A stretch of 64,000 nt of DNA. Source: Anaerococcus sp. Marseille-P3625. GTDB lineage: Bacteria > Bacillota > Clostridia > Tissierellales > Peptoniphilaceae. The notes under the pieces are model-generated. The model searched no databases. It saw only the letters and a list, made by a program, of their open reading frames with translations, and was not told the DNA's origin. Positions 1 to 9,139 of the stretch are shown here, piece after piece. The translations under genes were made by a program, and so were the position numbers. The DNA lies in contig NZ_OCTP01000011.1 in assembly GCF_900232825.1 (NCBI RefSeq), forward strand, positions 62,001 to 126,000, given 5' to 3'. Each line of letters starts with the position of its first letter. Positions within the stretch are counted from its first letter, which is position 1.

Positions 1-1701
1 GTTAACTCTTGCATAGGTTGTAAGAGAGGTTATAAGTCCTATATTAGGTCCTTCTGGAGTTTCTATTGGACAAATTCTACCATAGTGAGAATCGTGAACG
101 TCACGAACTTCAACTCCTGCACGATCTCTTGATAAACCACCAGGCCCTAGAGCTGATAGACGTCTTTTGTGAGTTAACTCACTCATTGGATTTGTCTGAT
201 CCATAAATTGAGAAAGTTGGGATGAACCAAAGAATTCTTTTATAACTGCAGTAACAGGTTTAATATTAATTAGTCCTTGTGGTGTTGCAAGATCAGGATC
301 TTGAGTTGTCATTCTTTCACGAACAACTCTTTCCATACGAGCAAGACCTACTCTAAATTGATTTTGAAGTAATTCTCCAACTCCACGAACTCTACGATTG
401 CCCAAATGGTCAATATCGTCAACATCTCCAATTCCCTCAAAAAGGTTAAATTGGTAATTTACTATGGCTAGTAAGTCACTTCTTGTAATATTTTTTGGCG
501 CAAGTTCTTTCTTTCTTTTTATCATCATAGAAAGAATTTCTTCATTATCGCTAGCTTCATCGATTATTTCTCTCATTACTGGATAATAAACTTTTTCAGC
601 AAATTCATCTATGTCATAATCAACATCTTTTAATTCTTCAAAAGATTTGATATCTACAAAATGATTGCCTACGATTTTTAAAACTTGATATTCATCTTCA
701 TTTTTTTCTGCTAAAATATCAACAGAATTAATTCCGGCATTTTCTATAGCAATTGCTGTAGATTTATCAATAACTTCGCCTTTTTTTACAAAAAGTTCAC
801 CAGTTTCGCCATCAATTACATCTCCTGCTGCTTTTTCGCCTTCAATTCTTGGCCATAGGGCAAGCTTTTGGTTATATTTATATCTACCAACTTTTGCCAA
901 GTCATATCTTCTATCGTCAAATAATAAATTATTTATTAGGTTTTGAGCAGATTCTAAACTTGCAGGATCTCCTGGTTTAAGCTTTCTATAAATATCTATT
1001 AGTGCTTCTTCACTTGTTTGTGAATTTTCTTTTTCAAGTGTTGTTCTAAGATGTTTGGTATCTCCTAAAGCTTTTATTATTTCATCATCAGTTTGGAATA
1101 ATAAGGCTCTAACCAAAGTAGTAGCTGGAAGCTTTCTTGTCCTATCCAAGCGAACATTTACTGTATGACTAGCATCAGTATCAAATTCTATCCAAGCTCC
1201 TCTATTTGGTATTACAGTACAAGAATAAAGTTCATCTCCGCTTTTGTCAGTTTCTTCTGCGTAATAAACGCCAGGACTTCTTACAAGCTGACTTACTATA
1301 ACCCTTTCTGCACCATTAATTACAAAGGTTGCAGAATCTGTCATCATAGGGAAATCTCCCATAAAAACTTCTTGCTCTTTTACTTCTTCTGTCTCTTTAT
1401 TGATAAGACGAGCTTTGACTTTTAAATCTCTTGAATAAGTTGTATCCTTATATTTTGCCTCTTGAATACTATATTTTGTTTGATCGTCAAACTCATAGCC
1501 TACAAATTCAAGTATTAAATTGCCGTTGTAATCCTCAATTGGAGAAATGTCTTCTAAAATTTGACCTAGGCCCTCATCTAAGAACCATTGATAAGAATCT
1601 TTTTGAACTTTTAGTAAATTAGGTAAATCTAAGACTTGAGGAAATTTAGAAAAACTCACTCTTTCAGTTTTTCCAAAGAACTCTTTGTGATATTGGACCA
1701 T
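1..1701 (-). CDS. rpoB: RNA polymerase beta subunit, N-terminal 567 codons (partial)
   Basis: Encodes the beta subunit of the core RNA polymerase, which forms one jaw of the active-site cleft. The frame is open from an ATG at 1701 to the window edge, so only the N-terminal half is present. It carries the rifampicin-binding segment near residues 505-540, seen as [20 protein letters not shown] followed by RLSALGPGG. The positions usually mutated in resistance (D of MDQ, H of THKR, S of RLSA) look wild type. An AGGAGT ribosome binding site lies just before the ATG. No rplL or rplJ lies directly upstream; the gene starts its own unit, with a divergent gene on the other side. Confidence 0.97.
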   Translation of the reverse strand, partial: MVQYHKEFFGKTERVSFSKFPQVLDLPNLLKVQKDSYQWFLDEGLGQILEDISPIEDYNGNLILEFVGYEFDDQTKYSIQEAKYKDTTYSRDLKVKARLINKETEEVKEQEVFMGDFPMMTDSATFVINGAERVIVSQLVRSPGVYYAEETDKSGDELYSCTVIPNRGAWIEFDTDASHTVNVRLDRTRKLPATTLVRALLFQTDDEIIKALGDTKHLRTTLEKENSQTSEEALIDIYRKLKPGDPASLESAQNLINNLLFDDRRYDLAKVGRYKYNQKLALWPRIEGEKAAGDVIDGETGELFVKKGEVIDKSTAIAIENAGINSVDILAEKNEDEYQVLKIVGNHFVDIKSFEELKDVDYDIDEFAEKVYYPVMREIIDEASDNEEILSMMIKRKKELAPKNITRSDLLAIVNYQFNLFEGIGDVDDIDHLGNRRVRGVGELLQNQFRVGLARMERVVRERMTTQDPDLATPQGLINIKPVTAVIKEFFGSSQLSQFMDQTNPMSELTHKRRLSALGPGGLSRDRAGVEVRDVHDSHYGRICPIETPEGPNIGLITSLTTYARVN

Positions 1702-1735
1702 TAATTAAAACTCCTTCACTCTTTTAAACACGAAA

Positions 1736-1750
1736 GGCTAAAAATTAGCC
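1736..1750 (-). other. Small hairpin in the rpoB leader
   Basis: GGCTAA (1736-1741) and TTAGCC (1745-1750) form a 6-bp stem with a 3-base loop in the untranslated leader of rpoB. It is not followed by a T run, so it does not look like a terminator. Confidence 0.35.
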
Positions 1751-1763
1751 TAAAATCCTACAA

Positions 1764-1821
1764 AAATCTAGGTATATAGATTTCTAGCAATGGTATATTA
1801 TACCACGGATTACCTAGATTT
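1764..1821. repeat. 11-bp perfect inverted repeat flanking the rpoB promoter
   Basis: AAATCTAGGTA at 1764-1774 is matched by TACCTAGATTT at 1811-1821, with 36 bases between. The right arm reaches the -35 hexamer of the rpoB promoter and the left arm lies just inside the transcribed region. A second palindrome, TGGTATATTATACCA (1791-1805), covers the -10. This could be a paired operator; no regulator is known from the sequence. Confidence 0.6.
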
Positions 1822-1826
1822 GTCAA
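1797..1826 (-). promoter_or_regulatory. Consensus sigma-A promoter of rpoB
   Basis: On the minus strand TTGACA (1826-1821) is followed after 18 bases by TATAAT (1802-1797). The -10 is extended by a TG dinucleotide (TGGTATAAT). Transcription would start near 1790 and leave a leader of about 90 bases. All elements match the vegetative consensus, so rpoB is probably transcribed strongly on its own. Confidence 0.8.
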
Positions 1827-1966
1827 CTGGAATTTCAGAAAATAATATTAAAATAAATTACATTACTCTTACTATACATACAATAATTGGTATTGTAAAC
1901 ACAATTTTTTTATTATACCACATATTTATAATTTTCTCTAGGATATTTATTTGTAAAGGCCACTTA

Positions 1967-1975
1967 TGTTATAAT
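1967..1975 (+). promoter_or_regulatory. Extended -10 promoter for the membrane protein gene
   Basis: TGTTATAAT at 1967-1975 is an extended -10 (TGnTATAAT) placed 18 bases before the ATG at 1994. No good -35 hexamer is visible, which is common when the TG extension is present. Confidence 0.5.
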
Positions 1976-1993
1976 ATTACTAATGGAGGATCT

Positions 1994-2779
1994 ATGAAAA
2001 ATTTAATTAAATTTATAAGCACAATTACCGGATTATTCCGATCCGTAGTTACAATTTTGTTTTTACTTGCAATAGCTTTTACAATTTTGGTCGATATTAA
2101 TTTACTTTACGCATCTTTTGATATGATAGGATTTAATTTTATCCCCAAAGCCTTGATAAAAGCAAGTCTAATAATGGTTTTTGCTATATTTTTTATCCTT
2201 AATATTATAATAACTAGACATATTTTTAAAGCAGCAGATACTGGTAAATTTCATTTGTCTAACCTACTTTTTGCTTTAATTTTTTTAGCCTTAGATGGAT
2301 TTATATTTATTAGCTTGAGAAATGAACAAAAATTCTTTATCTACGTATTTTTTGCCCTTAACGGACTTATTGTAATTAATTCTATTTTTGGATTAATAGC
2401 CAAAGCTCGTGGCCTATATGTAGATGATGAAGATTTTGAAATTTCTGATGATAATGATAAGGAAAATAAAAAAGCAAATGATTATATAGAGTTTGAGAGA
2501 AAATCTGATATTGAAGAAAATGAGTCAAATGATACAGAAGAAAAAGTTAAAATTTACGCAAAAGAAAGCGACGATGAAAATAATTTTGTTATAGAAACTA
2601 AAAATGAGGATCCAATGGTTGTCGATTCTGCTAAACTTATAGAAGATTCTAATACCCATGAAGAAATTGACGATAAATTAGTTTACCAAAGTAATCCAAA
2701 TGAGCTAAGTGACGAAAATTCAGAGGAAGTTGTTATTACTAATGCTTATAAAGATGATGAAACTAAAAAAATAGACTAG
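1994..2779 (+). CDS. Hypothetical membrane protein with acidic cytoplasmic tail
   Basis: No family recognised. The 261-residue product has about four hydrophobic segments in its first 140 residues (near 12-32, 45-65, 80-98 and 105-125). A long, very acidic, charged tail rich in D, E and N fills the C-terminal half. The start at 1994 was chosen because GGAGG lies 4 bases upstream and an extended -10 lies just before it. The frame is open further upstream to 1790, but that part overlaps the rpoB promoter and has no ribosome binding site. It is followed by fbp on the same strand after 43 bases and may share its transcript. Confidence 0.8.
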   Translation: MKNLIKFISTITGLFRSVVTILFLLAIAFTILVDINLLYASFDMIGFNFIPKALIKASLIMVFAIFFILNIIITRHIFKAADTGKFHLSNLLFALIFLALDGFIFISLRNEQKFFIYVFFALNGLIVINSIFGLIAKARGLYVDDEDFEISDDNDKENKKANDYIEFERKSDIEENESNDTEEKVKIYAKESDDENNFVIETKNEDPMVVDSAKLIEDSNTHEEIDDKLVYQSNPNELSDENSEEVVITNAYKDDETKKID

Positions 2780-2822
2780 TAACTATAGCTTTTTACTTGG
2801 ATTTTAATTAAGGAGATTTTTT

Positions 2823-4721
2823 ATGGAAAAAAATTGTTACAAGTTGCTAAAGGAACATTACGACAGCAAGTCTAAGGTAAGAAACGAACTTATTTCTCTA
2901 AATTCAAAGCTTTATTTGCCAAAAGGAACCGAGTATTTTTTCTCTGATATCCATGGTGAGGCTAGTGCTTTTTTGCATTTGCTAAAGTCTGCTTCAGGAA
3001 ATATTAGGGAAAAAACTTCTCTAAATTTTGGCGATACTCTCTTAAAAGAAGAACAAGATAGCTTGGTTGACTTGGTTTATAATCCCAAAGAAGTGCTGCA
3101 CGATCTTGAGCTTAAGGGAAATCTTAACGAAGATTATCTTACCATAACTATTCATAGGCTAGTATCTCTGTTTAGATTTGTTTCAACCAAATACGCCAAA
3201 GATTATGTCAAAAGAAAGTTTGGTACTTCCTATACAAACATTGTAGATGAGCTTCTTTACACCAACGATTCAGAATTTAACAAGAAAGTTTATTACGATA
3301 ACCTTGTCGATAATGTCGTAAAATACGGAGCCGCTCAAGATTTTATAATACTTATTTCAAAGCTAATCCAAAGAGTAAGCGTAGATAAGCTTCACGTTGT
3401 AGGCGATATCTTCGATAGAGGTCCATCTCCACAAATAATTTTAGATGAGCTAATAAATTTCCCTAATGTTGATATACAATGGGGTAATCACGATATAGAA
3501 TGGATGGGAGCTGTCTGTGGCTGTAAGGCTCTTACTGCTGCTTGTGTTGCAAATGCAATCCAATATAACAATTTTGATATGCTTGAAGATGGTTATGGAA
3601 TAAATCTTCGCCCACTCTATGAATTTACTATGAAAAATTATAGGGAAGACCCTTGCGAATTGTTCATGCCGAGAATTTTTGATGAAAATCACTACGATAA
3701 TATCGATTCTTTAGTTGCAGCCAAGATGTTTAAGGCTATTTCAATTATAAGATATAAATTAGATGGGCAATTGATCGAACGCAACAAAGAATTTAATATG
3801 GATGATAGAAATTTCTTAAAACATATTGATTTTACAAACATGACTTACAAGGGCGAGCCTTTAAAGGATACAAACTTACCTACAGTTAATCCTAAAAATC
3901 CACTAGAACTTACAAAAGGTGAAAAACACGTTATAGATAATCTTCAACAGGATTTCATGAGGGCTAGCAAACTTAAAACACACATTTCATTTTTGTACGA
4001 AAAAGGTGGACTTTATAAGGTGGAAAATGGTTCTTTGCTCTTTCACGGTTGCATTCCACTAAATGACGATGGATCTTTTAGGGAAGTAGAAATTGACGGA
4101 GGAGTTTTTAAAGGCAAAGCTATGATGGATAAATTTGATAGCGTTGCTAGAGAAGCATTTTATAATAAGGACCCTTATTCAGTTGATGTTATGTGGTATC
4201 TTTTTAATGGTAGAAATTCTCCGATTTTTGGCAAAAGTCAGTTTTCTTACTTTGAGAATATTTTTGTAGACAACAAAGACTTAAAAAAAGAAGACTACAA
4301 TCCATATTTTAAGTTATCCAATAACGAAGAAATTGTCGATATGATTTTGGATGAATTTAACGTTAAATCGACTAGAAGAAGAATTGTAAATGGCCACGTT
4401 CCAGTAAAAACTACCAAGGGAGATTCACCTGTAAAGGCCAACAACAAATTATATGTAATAGATGGTGGAATATCAAAACCTTACCAGGCAAAAACAGGCA
4501 TAGCTGGCTACACCTTAGTTTATAACTCCCATGCAGTTTCGCTTGCAGAGCATAGAAGTTACGAATCCATAACTGATGGAGTCAATTCTTACAGGCCAAA
4601 CATCAAAGAAGTTGAAGTTCTACACCCAAGAATGCTTCTAAAAGATACAGACCAAGGAAAAGAACTAAAAGAACGTATAGAAGTTTTGGAAAATCTCCTA
4701 AAAAATTACGACAATATTTAG
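2823..4721 (+). CDS. fbp: Fructose-1,6-bisphosphatase, class III
   Basis: Hydrolyses fructose 1,6-bisphosphate to fructose 6-phosphate in gluconeogenesis. The 632-residue length and the calcineurin-like metallophosphatase motifs fit the class III (Firmicutes-type) enzyme: SDIHGE (D42, H44), GDIFDRGP (from G194) and GNHD (G221-D224), which ligate the two metal ions. A late histidine follows in LLFHG. AAGGAG lies 7 bases before the ATG. A strong bidirectional terminator follows, so fbp ends the unit begun by the membrane protein gene. Confidence 0.95.
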   Translation: MEKNCYKLLKEHYDSKSKVRNELISLNSKLYLPKGTEYFFSDIHGEASAFLHLLKSASGNIREKTSLNFGDTLLKEEQDSLVDLVYNPKEVLHDLELKGNLNEDYLTITIHRLVSLFRFVSTKYAKDYVKRKFGTSYTNIVDELLYTNDSEFNKKVYYDNLVDNVVKYGAAQDFIILISKLIQRVSVDKLHVVGDIFDRGPSPQIILDELINFPNVDIQWGNHDIEWMGAVCGCKALTAACVANAIQYNNFDMLEDGYGINLRPLYEFTMKNYREDPCELFMPRIFDENHYDNIDSLVAAKMFKAISIIRYKLDGQLIERNKEFNMDDRNFLKHIDFTNMTYKGEPLKDTNLPTVNPKNPLELTKGEKHVIDNLQQDFMRASKLKTHISFLYEKGGLYKVENGSLLFHGCIPLNDDGSFREVEIDGGVFKGKAMMDKFDSVAREAFYNKDPYSVDVMWYLFNGRNSPIFGKSQFSYFENIFVDNKDLKKEDYNPYFKLSNNEEIVDMILDEFNVKSTRRRIVNGHVPVKTTKGDSPVKANNKLYVIDGGISKPYQAKTGIAGYTLVYNSHAVSLAEHRSYESITDGVNSYRPNIKEVEVLHPRMLLKDTDQGKELKERIEVLENLLKNYDNI

Positions 4722-4795
4722 TATAGATTTTTAAATCTAAGATAAGTAAATATCAGATTAGAAATTTTTGACCAAAATGCAAAAATGTTTCAATA

Positions 4796-4848
4796 AAAAA
4801 GGAATCTCTTGGAAAATTTATTTTTTCCCTACAAGAGATTCCTTTTTA
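4796..4848. terminator. Bidirectional intrinsic terminator between fbp and ppiB
   Basis: GGAATCTCTTG (4801-4811) pairs perfectly with CAAGAGATTCC (4832-4842). A T run follows on the plus strand and an A run precedes it, so it can stop the converging fbp and ppiB transcripts. Confidence 0.9.
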
Positions 4849-4850
4849 GA

Positions 4851-5372
4851 TTAATATTTTTCAACTTCTGGATAATTTTCTCCAAAAGTTTCAACTGTGA
4901 CTTTTTTCATTTTTTGTTCTTCTACTGGTCTATCGGCTCTATCAGTTTTTACATTTGCAATTTTATCAATTATATCCATACCTTCTATAACTTTGCCAAA
5001 AGCTGCGTATTCTCCATCTAAGTGTGGACTGTCCTTGTGCATTATAAAAAATTGACTTCCTGCTGAATCTGGCATCATTGATCTTGCCATTGACAAAACT
5101 CCGGCCTTGTGAGCTAAATCATTTTTAAATCCGTTTGAAGAAAATTCCCCCTTAATTGAATAGCCTGGACCACCCATTCCTGTTCCTTGTGGATCTCCAC
5201 CTTGGATCATGAAATTTTTGATGACTCTATGAAAAATTAAGCCATCGTAAAAATTGCTATTTATTAGGGAAATAAAATTATTTACAGTGTTTGGTGCGAT
5301 TTCTGGATAAAGTTCTGCCTTAAAGATATCTCCATTTTCCATTTCAAAAGTAACTATAGGATTTTTTGCCAT
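4851..5372 (-). CDS. ppiB: Peptidyl-prolyl cis-trans isomerase, cyclophilin type
   Basis: Catalyses cis-trans isomerisation of X-Pro bonds during protein folding. The 173-residue product is a single cyclophilin domain with the usual active-site run: FHRVIKNFMIQGGDPQGTG (R and F of the active site), then GSQFFIM and the late HLDGEYAAFGKV segment. There is no signal peptide, so it should be cytoplasmic. AAGGAG lies 7 bases upstream of the ATG at 5372. A minus-strand extended -10 (TGGTAAAAT) lies near 5407-5415. The gene is monocistronic and converges on fbp. Confidence 0.95.
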   Translation of the reverse strand: MAKNPIVTFEMENGDIFKAELYPEIAPNTVNNFISLINSNFYDGLIFHRVIKNFMIQGGDPQGTGMGGPGYSIKGEFSSNGFKNDLAHKAGVLSMARSMMPDSAGSQFFIMHKDSPHLDGEYAAFGKVIEGMDIIDKIANVKTDRADRPVEEQKMKKVTVETFGENYPEVEKY

Positions 5373-5449
5373 TATTAACTCCTTTGTTTATTTATTGATA
5401 GTTTATATTTTACCAGCCTTAATTTATTTCTCTAGGAAAATTTCCAAAG

Positions 5450-5476
5450 AAAAAACATCCCCATAAATGAGGATGC
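5450..5476 (-). terminator. Intrinsic terminator after the SH3/transglycosylase-like gene
   Basis: On the minus strand CATCC and GGATG (plus 5471-5475 and 5456-5460) form a short GC-rich stem followed by a run of six T (plus 5450-5455). It lies directly after the stop codon at 5486. Confidence 0.75.
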
Positions 5477-5485
5477 TAAATATTT

Positions 5486-6340
5486 TTAATACCAGCCATG
5501 TGATGCCCAGAATTGTTGAGCTGCTTCCCATGAACCGTATCTTTGGTAAACATAATTATCAGCTGCTGCTTCTTGTTCTGCTGGGCTTGCACCGTAATGA
5601 ATTAATGATGGGTTAAGTTGATATCTACCATAATAACCCCCTCTTGGATTGTAAGCTGTGTATGAACCATTAGATTCTCTTTGAGCTATCCATTCTTTTG
5701 CCCAGTTTGTAGTAGCTTGATATTCTACTTGACCTTGATCTTCTTGGCTTTGTTGTTGAGTTGCTTGTTGGTTTACTTGAGAGCTTTGATTGTTGTTTGT
5801 TTGAGTTTGTTGAGCTTGTTGAGCTTGTTTATTTTCTTTAGCCTTAGCATTTTTTTCTAAAGCTACGTTCTTTTCTCTAAAGCTTTCTAGTAAGTTGTGG
5901 TAAACATAACCGATTTTTCCATTAATATCTACTTTTACATAACCATTTTCAGAAACTTCTATTACTTCAACAAGCTCACCTTTTTGTAAAATGCTCATAA
6001 CATTGGAGTTTATTGTTGGTTTATCTCTGAAATTTGTTGCTGCTACAATCGTATCTTCTCCAAGTATATGGAAATATCTTCTTGATACAAAAGCATCTTT
6101 TCCATTAAAGTCGATTTTTAACCAATCTCCTTGGTCAGCTTTAACTTCATAGCTTTTTTCTTGATCTGAGATAAGTCCCATTACATTATCTCCTAAGTTT
6201 GCTTGGTTTCTTACGTTTACTGCATTAGCTAAGTTTTTATCTATTACTGCCTTTGCTGCATCAGATTCTTTTGCATTTATAGCTATTATTGATGGGAAAA
6301 CTAAAGCTGTTGCAAGTATATATTTTTTAAAATTAATCAT
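5486..6340 (-). CDS. Secreted cell-wall protein: two SH3b domains plus transglycosylase-like domain
   Basis: Probable secreted peptidoglycan-binding and possibly peptidoglycan-cleaving protein of 284 residues. A signal peptide (basic start, hydrophobic core, cut near residue 25-28) is followed by two bacterial SH3 domains (about 35-95 and 100-155). Then come a Lys/Glu-rich stretch and a Gln/Asn-rich low-complexity linker. The C-terminal domain (about 215-284) contains WIAQRESNGSY, GGYYGRYQ and a terminal FWASHGWY, as in the resuscitation-promoting-factor/SceD-like transglycosylases; E of RESNG is the candidate catalytic acid. AAAGGAA precedes the ATG. A WalR-type box lies upstream. Enzyme activity is inferred, not shown. 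Confidence 0.85.
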   Translation of the reverse strand: MINFKKYILATALVFPSIIAINAKESDAAKAVIDKNLANAVNVRNQANLGDNVMGLISDQEKSYEVKADQGDWLKIDFNGKDAFVSRRYFHILGEDTIVAATNFRDKPTINSNVMSILQKGELVEVIEVSENGYVKVDINGKIGYVYHNLLESFREKNVALEKNAKAKENKQAQQAQQTQTNNNQSSQVNQQATQQQSQEDQGQVEYQATTNWAKEWIAQRESNGSYTAYNPRGGYYGRYQLNPSLIHYGASPAEQEAAADNYVYQRYGSWEAAQQFWASHGWY

Positions 6341-6373
6341 ATGTATTAATTTCCTTTCATTTTTATTATTATG

Positions 6374-6395
6374 TTTTGTAACAATAGTTACAAAA
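6374..6395. repeat. 9-bp perfect inverted repeat upstream of the wall-protein gene
   Basis: TTTTGTAAC (6374-6382) and GTTACAAAA (6387-6395) are separated by AATA. The repeat lies 34-55 bases before the start codon and overlaps the WalR-like site, so it may be part of the same operator or a leader hairpin. Confidence 0.6.
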
Positions 6396-6403
6396 TGTTA
6401 ACA
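6387..6403 (-). promoter_or_regulatory. WalR (YycF)-like binding site
   Basis: On the minus strand TGTTAA (6403-6398), five bases, then TGTAAC (6392-6387) match the known WalR consensus of two TGT(A/T)A(A/T/C) half-sites with a 5-base spacer. WalR controls wall hydrolases in Firmicutes and the downstream gene is a wall protein. The promoter is not certain: TATAAT lies at 6428-6423 and a poorer CATAAT at 6373-6368. The rest of the gap up to 6654 is AT-rich with no other clear feature. Confidence 0.55.
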
Positions 6404-6654
6404 ACTCTTTTTTACAAGAGTAATTATATCTTGTAATTGTGTGGAAATTATGTGGATTCTTTTTAATATATTTTTATTTTATTATTTTGTGAATCTTTGA
6501 TATTTCAAGCTTTTAAACAAAATTACGCTCGATTTTTATTAGAAATTTATGCTTTTAGATAGCTATTTCTACACATTTTCCTCAAAAATTTTATATTTAT
6601 TTTGTAACTTTTGCCTAGATTTTCGTAATTTATTTTATAAATTTAATTTTATAT

Positions 6655-6683
6655 TTGCCGATAATTTTTATATGTAGTAAAAT
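6655..6683 (+). promoter_or_regulatory. Likely promoter of ddl-murF
   Basis: TTGCCG (6655-6660) and TAAAAT (6678-6683) are spaced by exactly 17 bases, 31 bases ahead of the ddl start. It matches 4 of 6 and 5 of 6 bases of the consensus. Confidence 0.5.
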
Positions 6684-6714
6684 TTTATATATTGATAATG
6701 AAAGAGAGATTGCA

Positions 6715-7758
6715 ATGATTGATGTCTACTTGCTTTTTGGTGGCCCTTCTAGTGAACATGATATAGCTTTAAGAAGCGCCCTAAATATTAGCAAAAATTT
6801 AAATAAAGAAAAGTACAATTTGAACTTAGTTTATATTAATAAAGAAGGATGTTTTTCTAAAGCCTTTGCTTTTGAAGAAACTAACGATGAATTTTCCCTA
6901 GTAAAAGAAATTAATTATTCAAAAGCTGAGAGCATAGGAAATTTTATCGATGAAATTAAATCCTTAGATCCCAAAAACACCGTAATTATTCCTGCTATCC
7001 ATGGAACTTATGGCGAAGATGGAACAATTCAAGGATTTTTGGATGTTTTGGGCTTTCCTTATGTAGGAAATGGGCTTTTATCTTCTGCCATCTGCATGGA
7101 TAAGGTTACAAGCAATGATATTTTCTATAAAAATGGTTTCCTCCAAGCTAAATATTTATATACATATAAAGAAGGCTTTGATGAAAAATTTATAGAAAGA
7201 TGCGAAAATGAAATAGGATTTCCTCTAATTGTAAAACCTTCAGCTAACGGTTCATCTGTTGGAGTAAATAAGGTAGAAAATAAAGATCAATTGGTAAAAG
7301 CTATTAATGAAGCCTTAAAATACGATGACAAGGCCTTGGTCGAAGAGCTTATTGTCGGTCAAGAAATTGAAATTGCAGTTATTGGCGAAAAGAATAATAT
7401 TCTAGCTACCAAACCTGCAGCGTATCTTACAAATCACATTTTTTTGGATTATGATGCAAAATATTTTGATAAGCAAACCATAGAAGAACTTCCTTATAAG
7501 ATGGATCCAAAAGATGAAGAAAAAGCTAGAGAATTTGCCAAAGAATGTTACAAAGCTTGTGGCTGTTCTGGTTTTGCCCGTGTAGATATTTTCTACTCAA
7601 AGGATAGAAAGCTTTATATTAATGAAATAAATACTTTCCCTGGATTTACTCCATCATCATTTTTTGCAAGACTTGCTATGCTTAGCTATGACAAGGACTT
7701 TTCTTATGTCCTAGATCAGATAATCGAAGATGGGTTAAGGAGATTTAATGATAAATAA
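6715..7758 (+). CDS. ddl: D-alanine--D-alanine ligase
   Basis: ATP-dependent joining of two D-alanines for the peptidoglycan precursor. The 347-residue ATP-grasp enzyme starts with the family hallmark LLFGGPSSEHD, has HGTYGEDGTIQGFL near residue 90, the ATP-binding KPSANGSSVGV, and the metal-binding NEINTFPGFTPSS near the end. The start at 6715 gives the usual N-terminus; the frame is open 20 codons further up but that part is unlike the family. The ribosome binding site is weak (GAGAGA). The last 11 bases overlap murF, suggesting translational coupling. Confidence 0.95.
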   Translation: MIDVYLLFGGPSSEHDIALRSALNISKNLNKEKYNLNLVYINKEGCFSKAFAFEETNDEFSLVKEINYSKAESIGNFIDEIKSLDPKNTVIIPAIHGTYGEDGTIQGFLDVLGFPYVGNGLLSSAICMDKVTSNDIFYKNGFLQAKYLYTYKEGFDEKFIERCENEIGFPLIVKPSANGSSVGVNKVENKDQLVKAINEALKYDDKALVEELIVGQEIEIAVIGEKNNILATKPAAYLTNHIFLDYDAKYFDKQTIEELPYKMDPKDEEKAREFAKECYKACGCSGFARVDIFYSKDRKLYINEINTFPGFTPSSFFARLAMLSYDKDFSYVLDQIIEDGLRRFNDK

Positions 7759-9130
7759 AACTTTAGGTCAGATTGCAAAAATGCTAAAGGGTGAAATTTC
7801 TGATCATGATAAAGAAAATACAATCATTAAAGGAATTTCAACAGATTCTAGAACTATTGATAAAACAAACCTTTATATACCTCTTGTAGGAGAAGTATAT
7901 GATGGAAGAATTTTTATCAAAGAATGTGAAGAAAAAGGTGCAAGCGCCTTTCTTATAGATAAGGATTTTAATCTAAACAAAAATATCACCATTCCCTATA
8001 TAATAGTAGAAGATACCAAAAAAGCTCTTATTGATTTGGCAAAAGCTTACCGAAGCGAATTGGATATGAAAGTAATTGCCATAACCGGTTCTAATGGCAA
8101 AACTACCTGCAAAGACTTGCTAGCTAAAGTTTTATCTGAAAAATTCCTAGTCCAAAAAACTATTGGCAACCTAAATAATGAAATAGGAGTTCCAAAAACT
8201 GTTTTGGACTTAGATCCTCAAACAGAAATTGCCGTAATCGAACTTGGAACAGACAATTTTGGAGATATTTCCCTAACTACAGATATTGTAAAACCTGATA
8301 TTGCAGCAATTTTAAATATTGGCGATAGTCACTTACTAAAACTAAAATCAAAAGAAGGTATTGCCAAGGCAAAACTTGAAATTGTAGAAGGATTGAAAGA
8401 AGATGGTTTGTTTATCTACAACAAGGATGACCCAACTTTAAGAAAGGTCATTGCAGATTTTCCTATAAAACAAAAAGTTTTAAGCTTTGGTCTTGATGAT
8501 AATTCATCTGATTATAAGATAGAAAAAAAAGAATCTAATTTTAATGGGGTAAAATTTAAACATAAGGACGATATTTTTGCTCTTCCACTAGTTGGCGATC
8601 ATCAATTATATAATGGAGCCTTTGTCGCAATGGTCGCAAGCTTTTTAGGACTTAGGACAGATGAAATTAACAAAGGATTTTCAAAAGCTATAAGTTCAAA
8701 AAATCGTACTGAACTTATTGAGCTAGATGGTTTTGATATCTTGGATGATTCGTATAAATCAAATCCTCAAGCTTTACTAGCAGGACTAAAAATGGCCTAT
8801 ATGCTAAATGGCTATAGCAAAAAAATCGTTGTTTTATCTGACATGCTAGAATTAGGAGATGATGAAGCTTCATATCATTTTGACATAGGAAAGAAAATCG
8901 ATCCAAATAATATCGACTATTGCCTATTTTTTGGTCCTTTATCCCTTAATATGTACCAGGGCGCCTTAGAAAATTTCCCAAAATCAAGAGTATTTTATTT
9001 TGAGAAAAAAGCGGATTTGTGCGATAAGCTCAAACAGCTTATTAGTAAATCTACTCTTGTTTTTGTCAAAGGATCTCATGGAATGCATATGGAAGAAGTA
9101 ATAGAAGCTATTAGAAAGCTAAATATATAA
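7748..9130 (+). CDS. murF: UDP-N-acetylmuramoyl-tripeptide--D-alanyl-D-alanine ligase
   Basis: Adds the D-Ala-D-Ala made by the upstream ligase to the UDP-MurNAc-tripeptide, the last cytoplasmic step of muropeptide synthesis. The 460 residues show the Mur ligase plan: an N-terminal substrate domain with STDSRTI, an ATP-binding GSNGKTT P-loop near residue 115, the middle-domain segment NLNNEIG, and a C-terminal domain with DDSYKSNPQAL. AAGGAG inside the end of ddl precedes the ATG. The ddl-murF pair is the common Firmicutes arrangement. Confidence 0.95.
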   Translation: MINKTLGQIAKMLKGEISDHDKENTIIKGISTDSRTIDKTNLYIPLVGEVYDGRIFIKECEEKGASAFLIDKDFNLNKNITIPYIIVEDTKKALIDLAKAYRSELDMKVIAITGSNGKTTCKDLLAKVLSEKFLVQKTIGNLNNEIGVPKTVLDLDPQTEIAVIELGTDNFGDISLTTDIVKPDIAAILNIGDSHLLKLKSKEGIAKAKLEIVEGLKEDGLFIYNKDDPTLRKVIADFPIKQKVLSFGLDDNSSDYKIEKKESNFNGVKFKHKDDIFALPLVGDHQLYNGAFVAMVASFLGLRTDEINKGFSKAISSKNRTELIELDGFDILDDSYKSNPQALLAGLKMAYMLNGYSKKIVVLSDMLELGDDEASYHFDIGKKIDPNNIDYCLFFGPLSLNMYQGALENFPKSRVFYFEKKADLCDKLKQLISKSTLVFVKGSHGMHMEEVIEAIRKLNI

Positions 9131-9139
9131 GGAGTAATT

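Noticed and set aside
1790-1993. 68-codon N-terminal extension of the membrane protein gene
   Set aside because: It overlaps the rpoB promoter and the gene's own extended -10, and has no ribosome binding site; GGAGG supports the start at 1994.
4722-4795. Small gene or RNA after fbp
   Set aside because: No open frame with a start signal and no structure apart from the downstream terminator.
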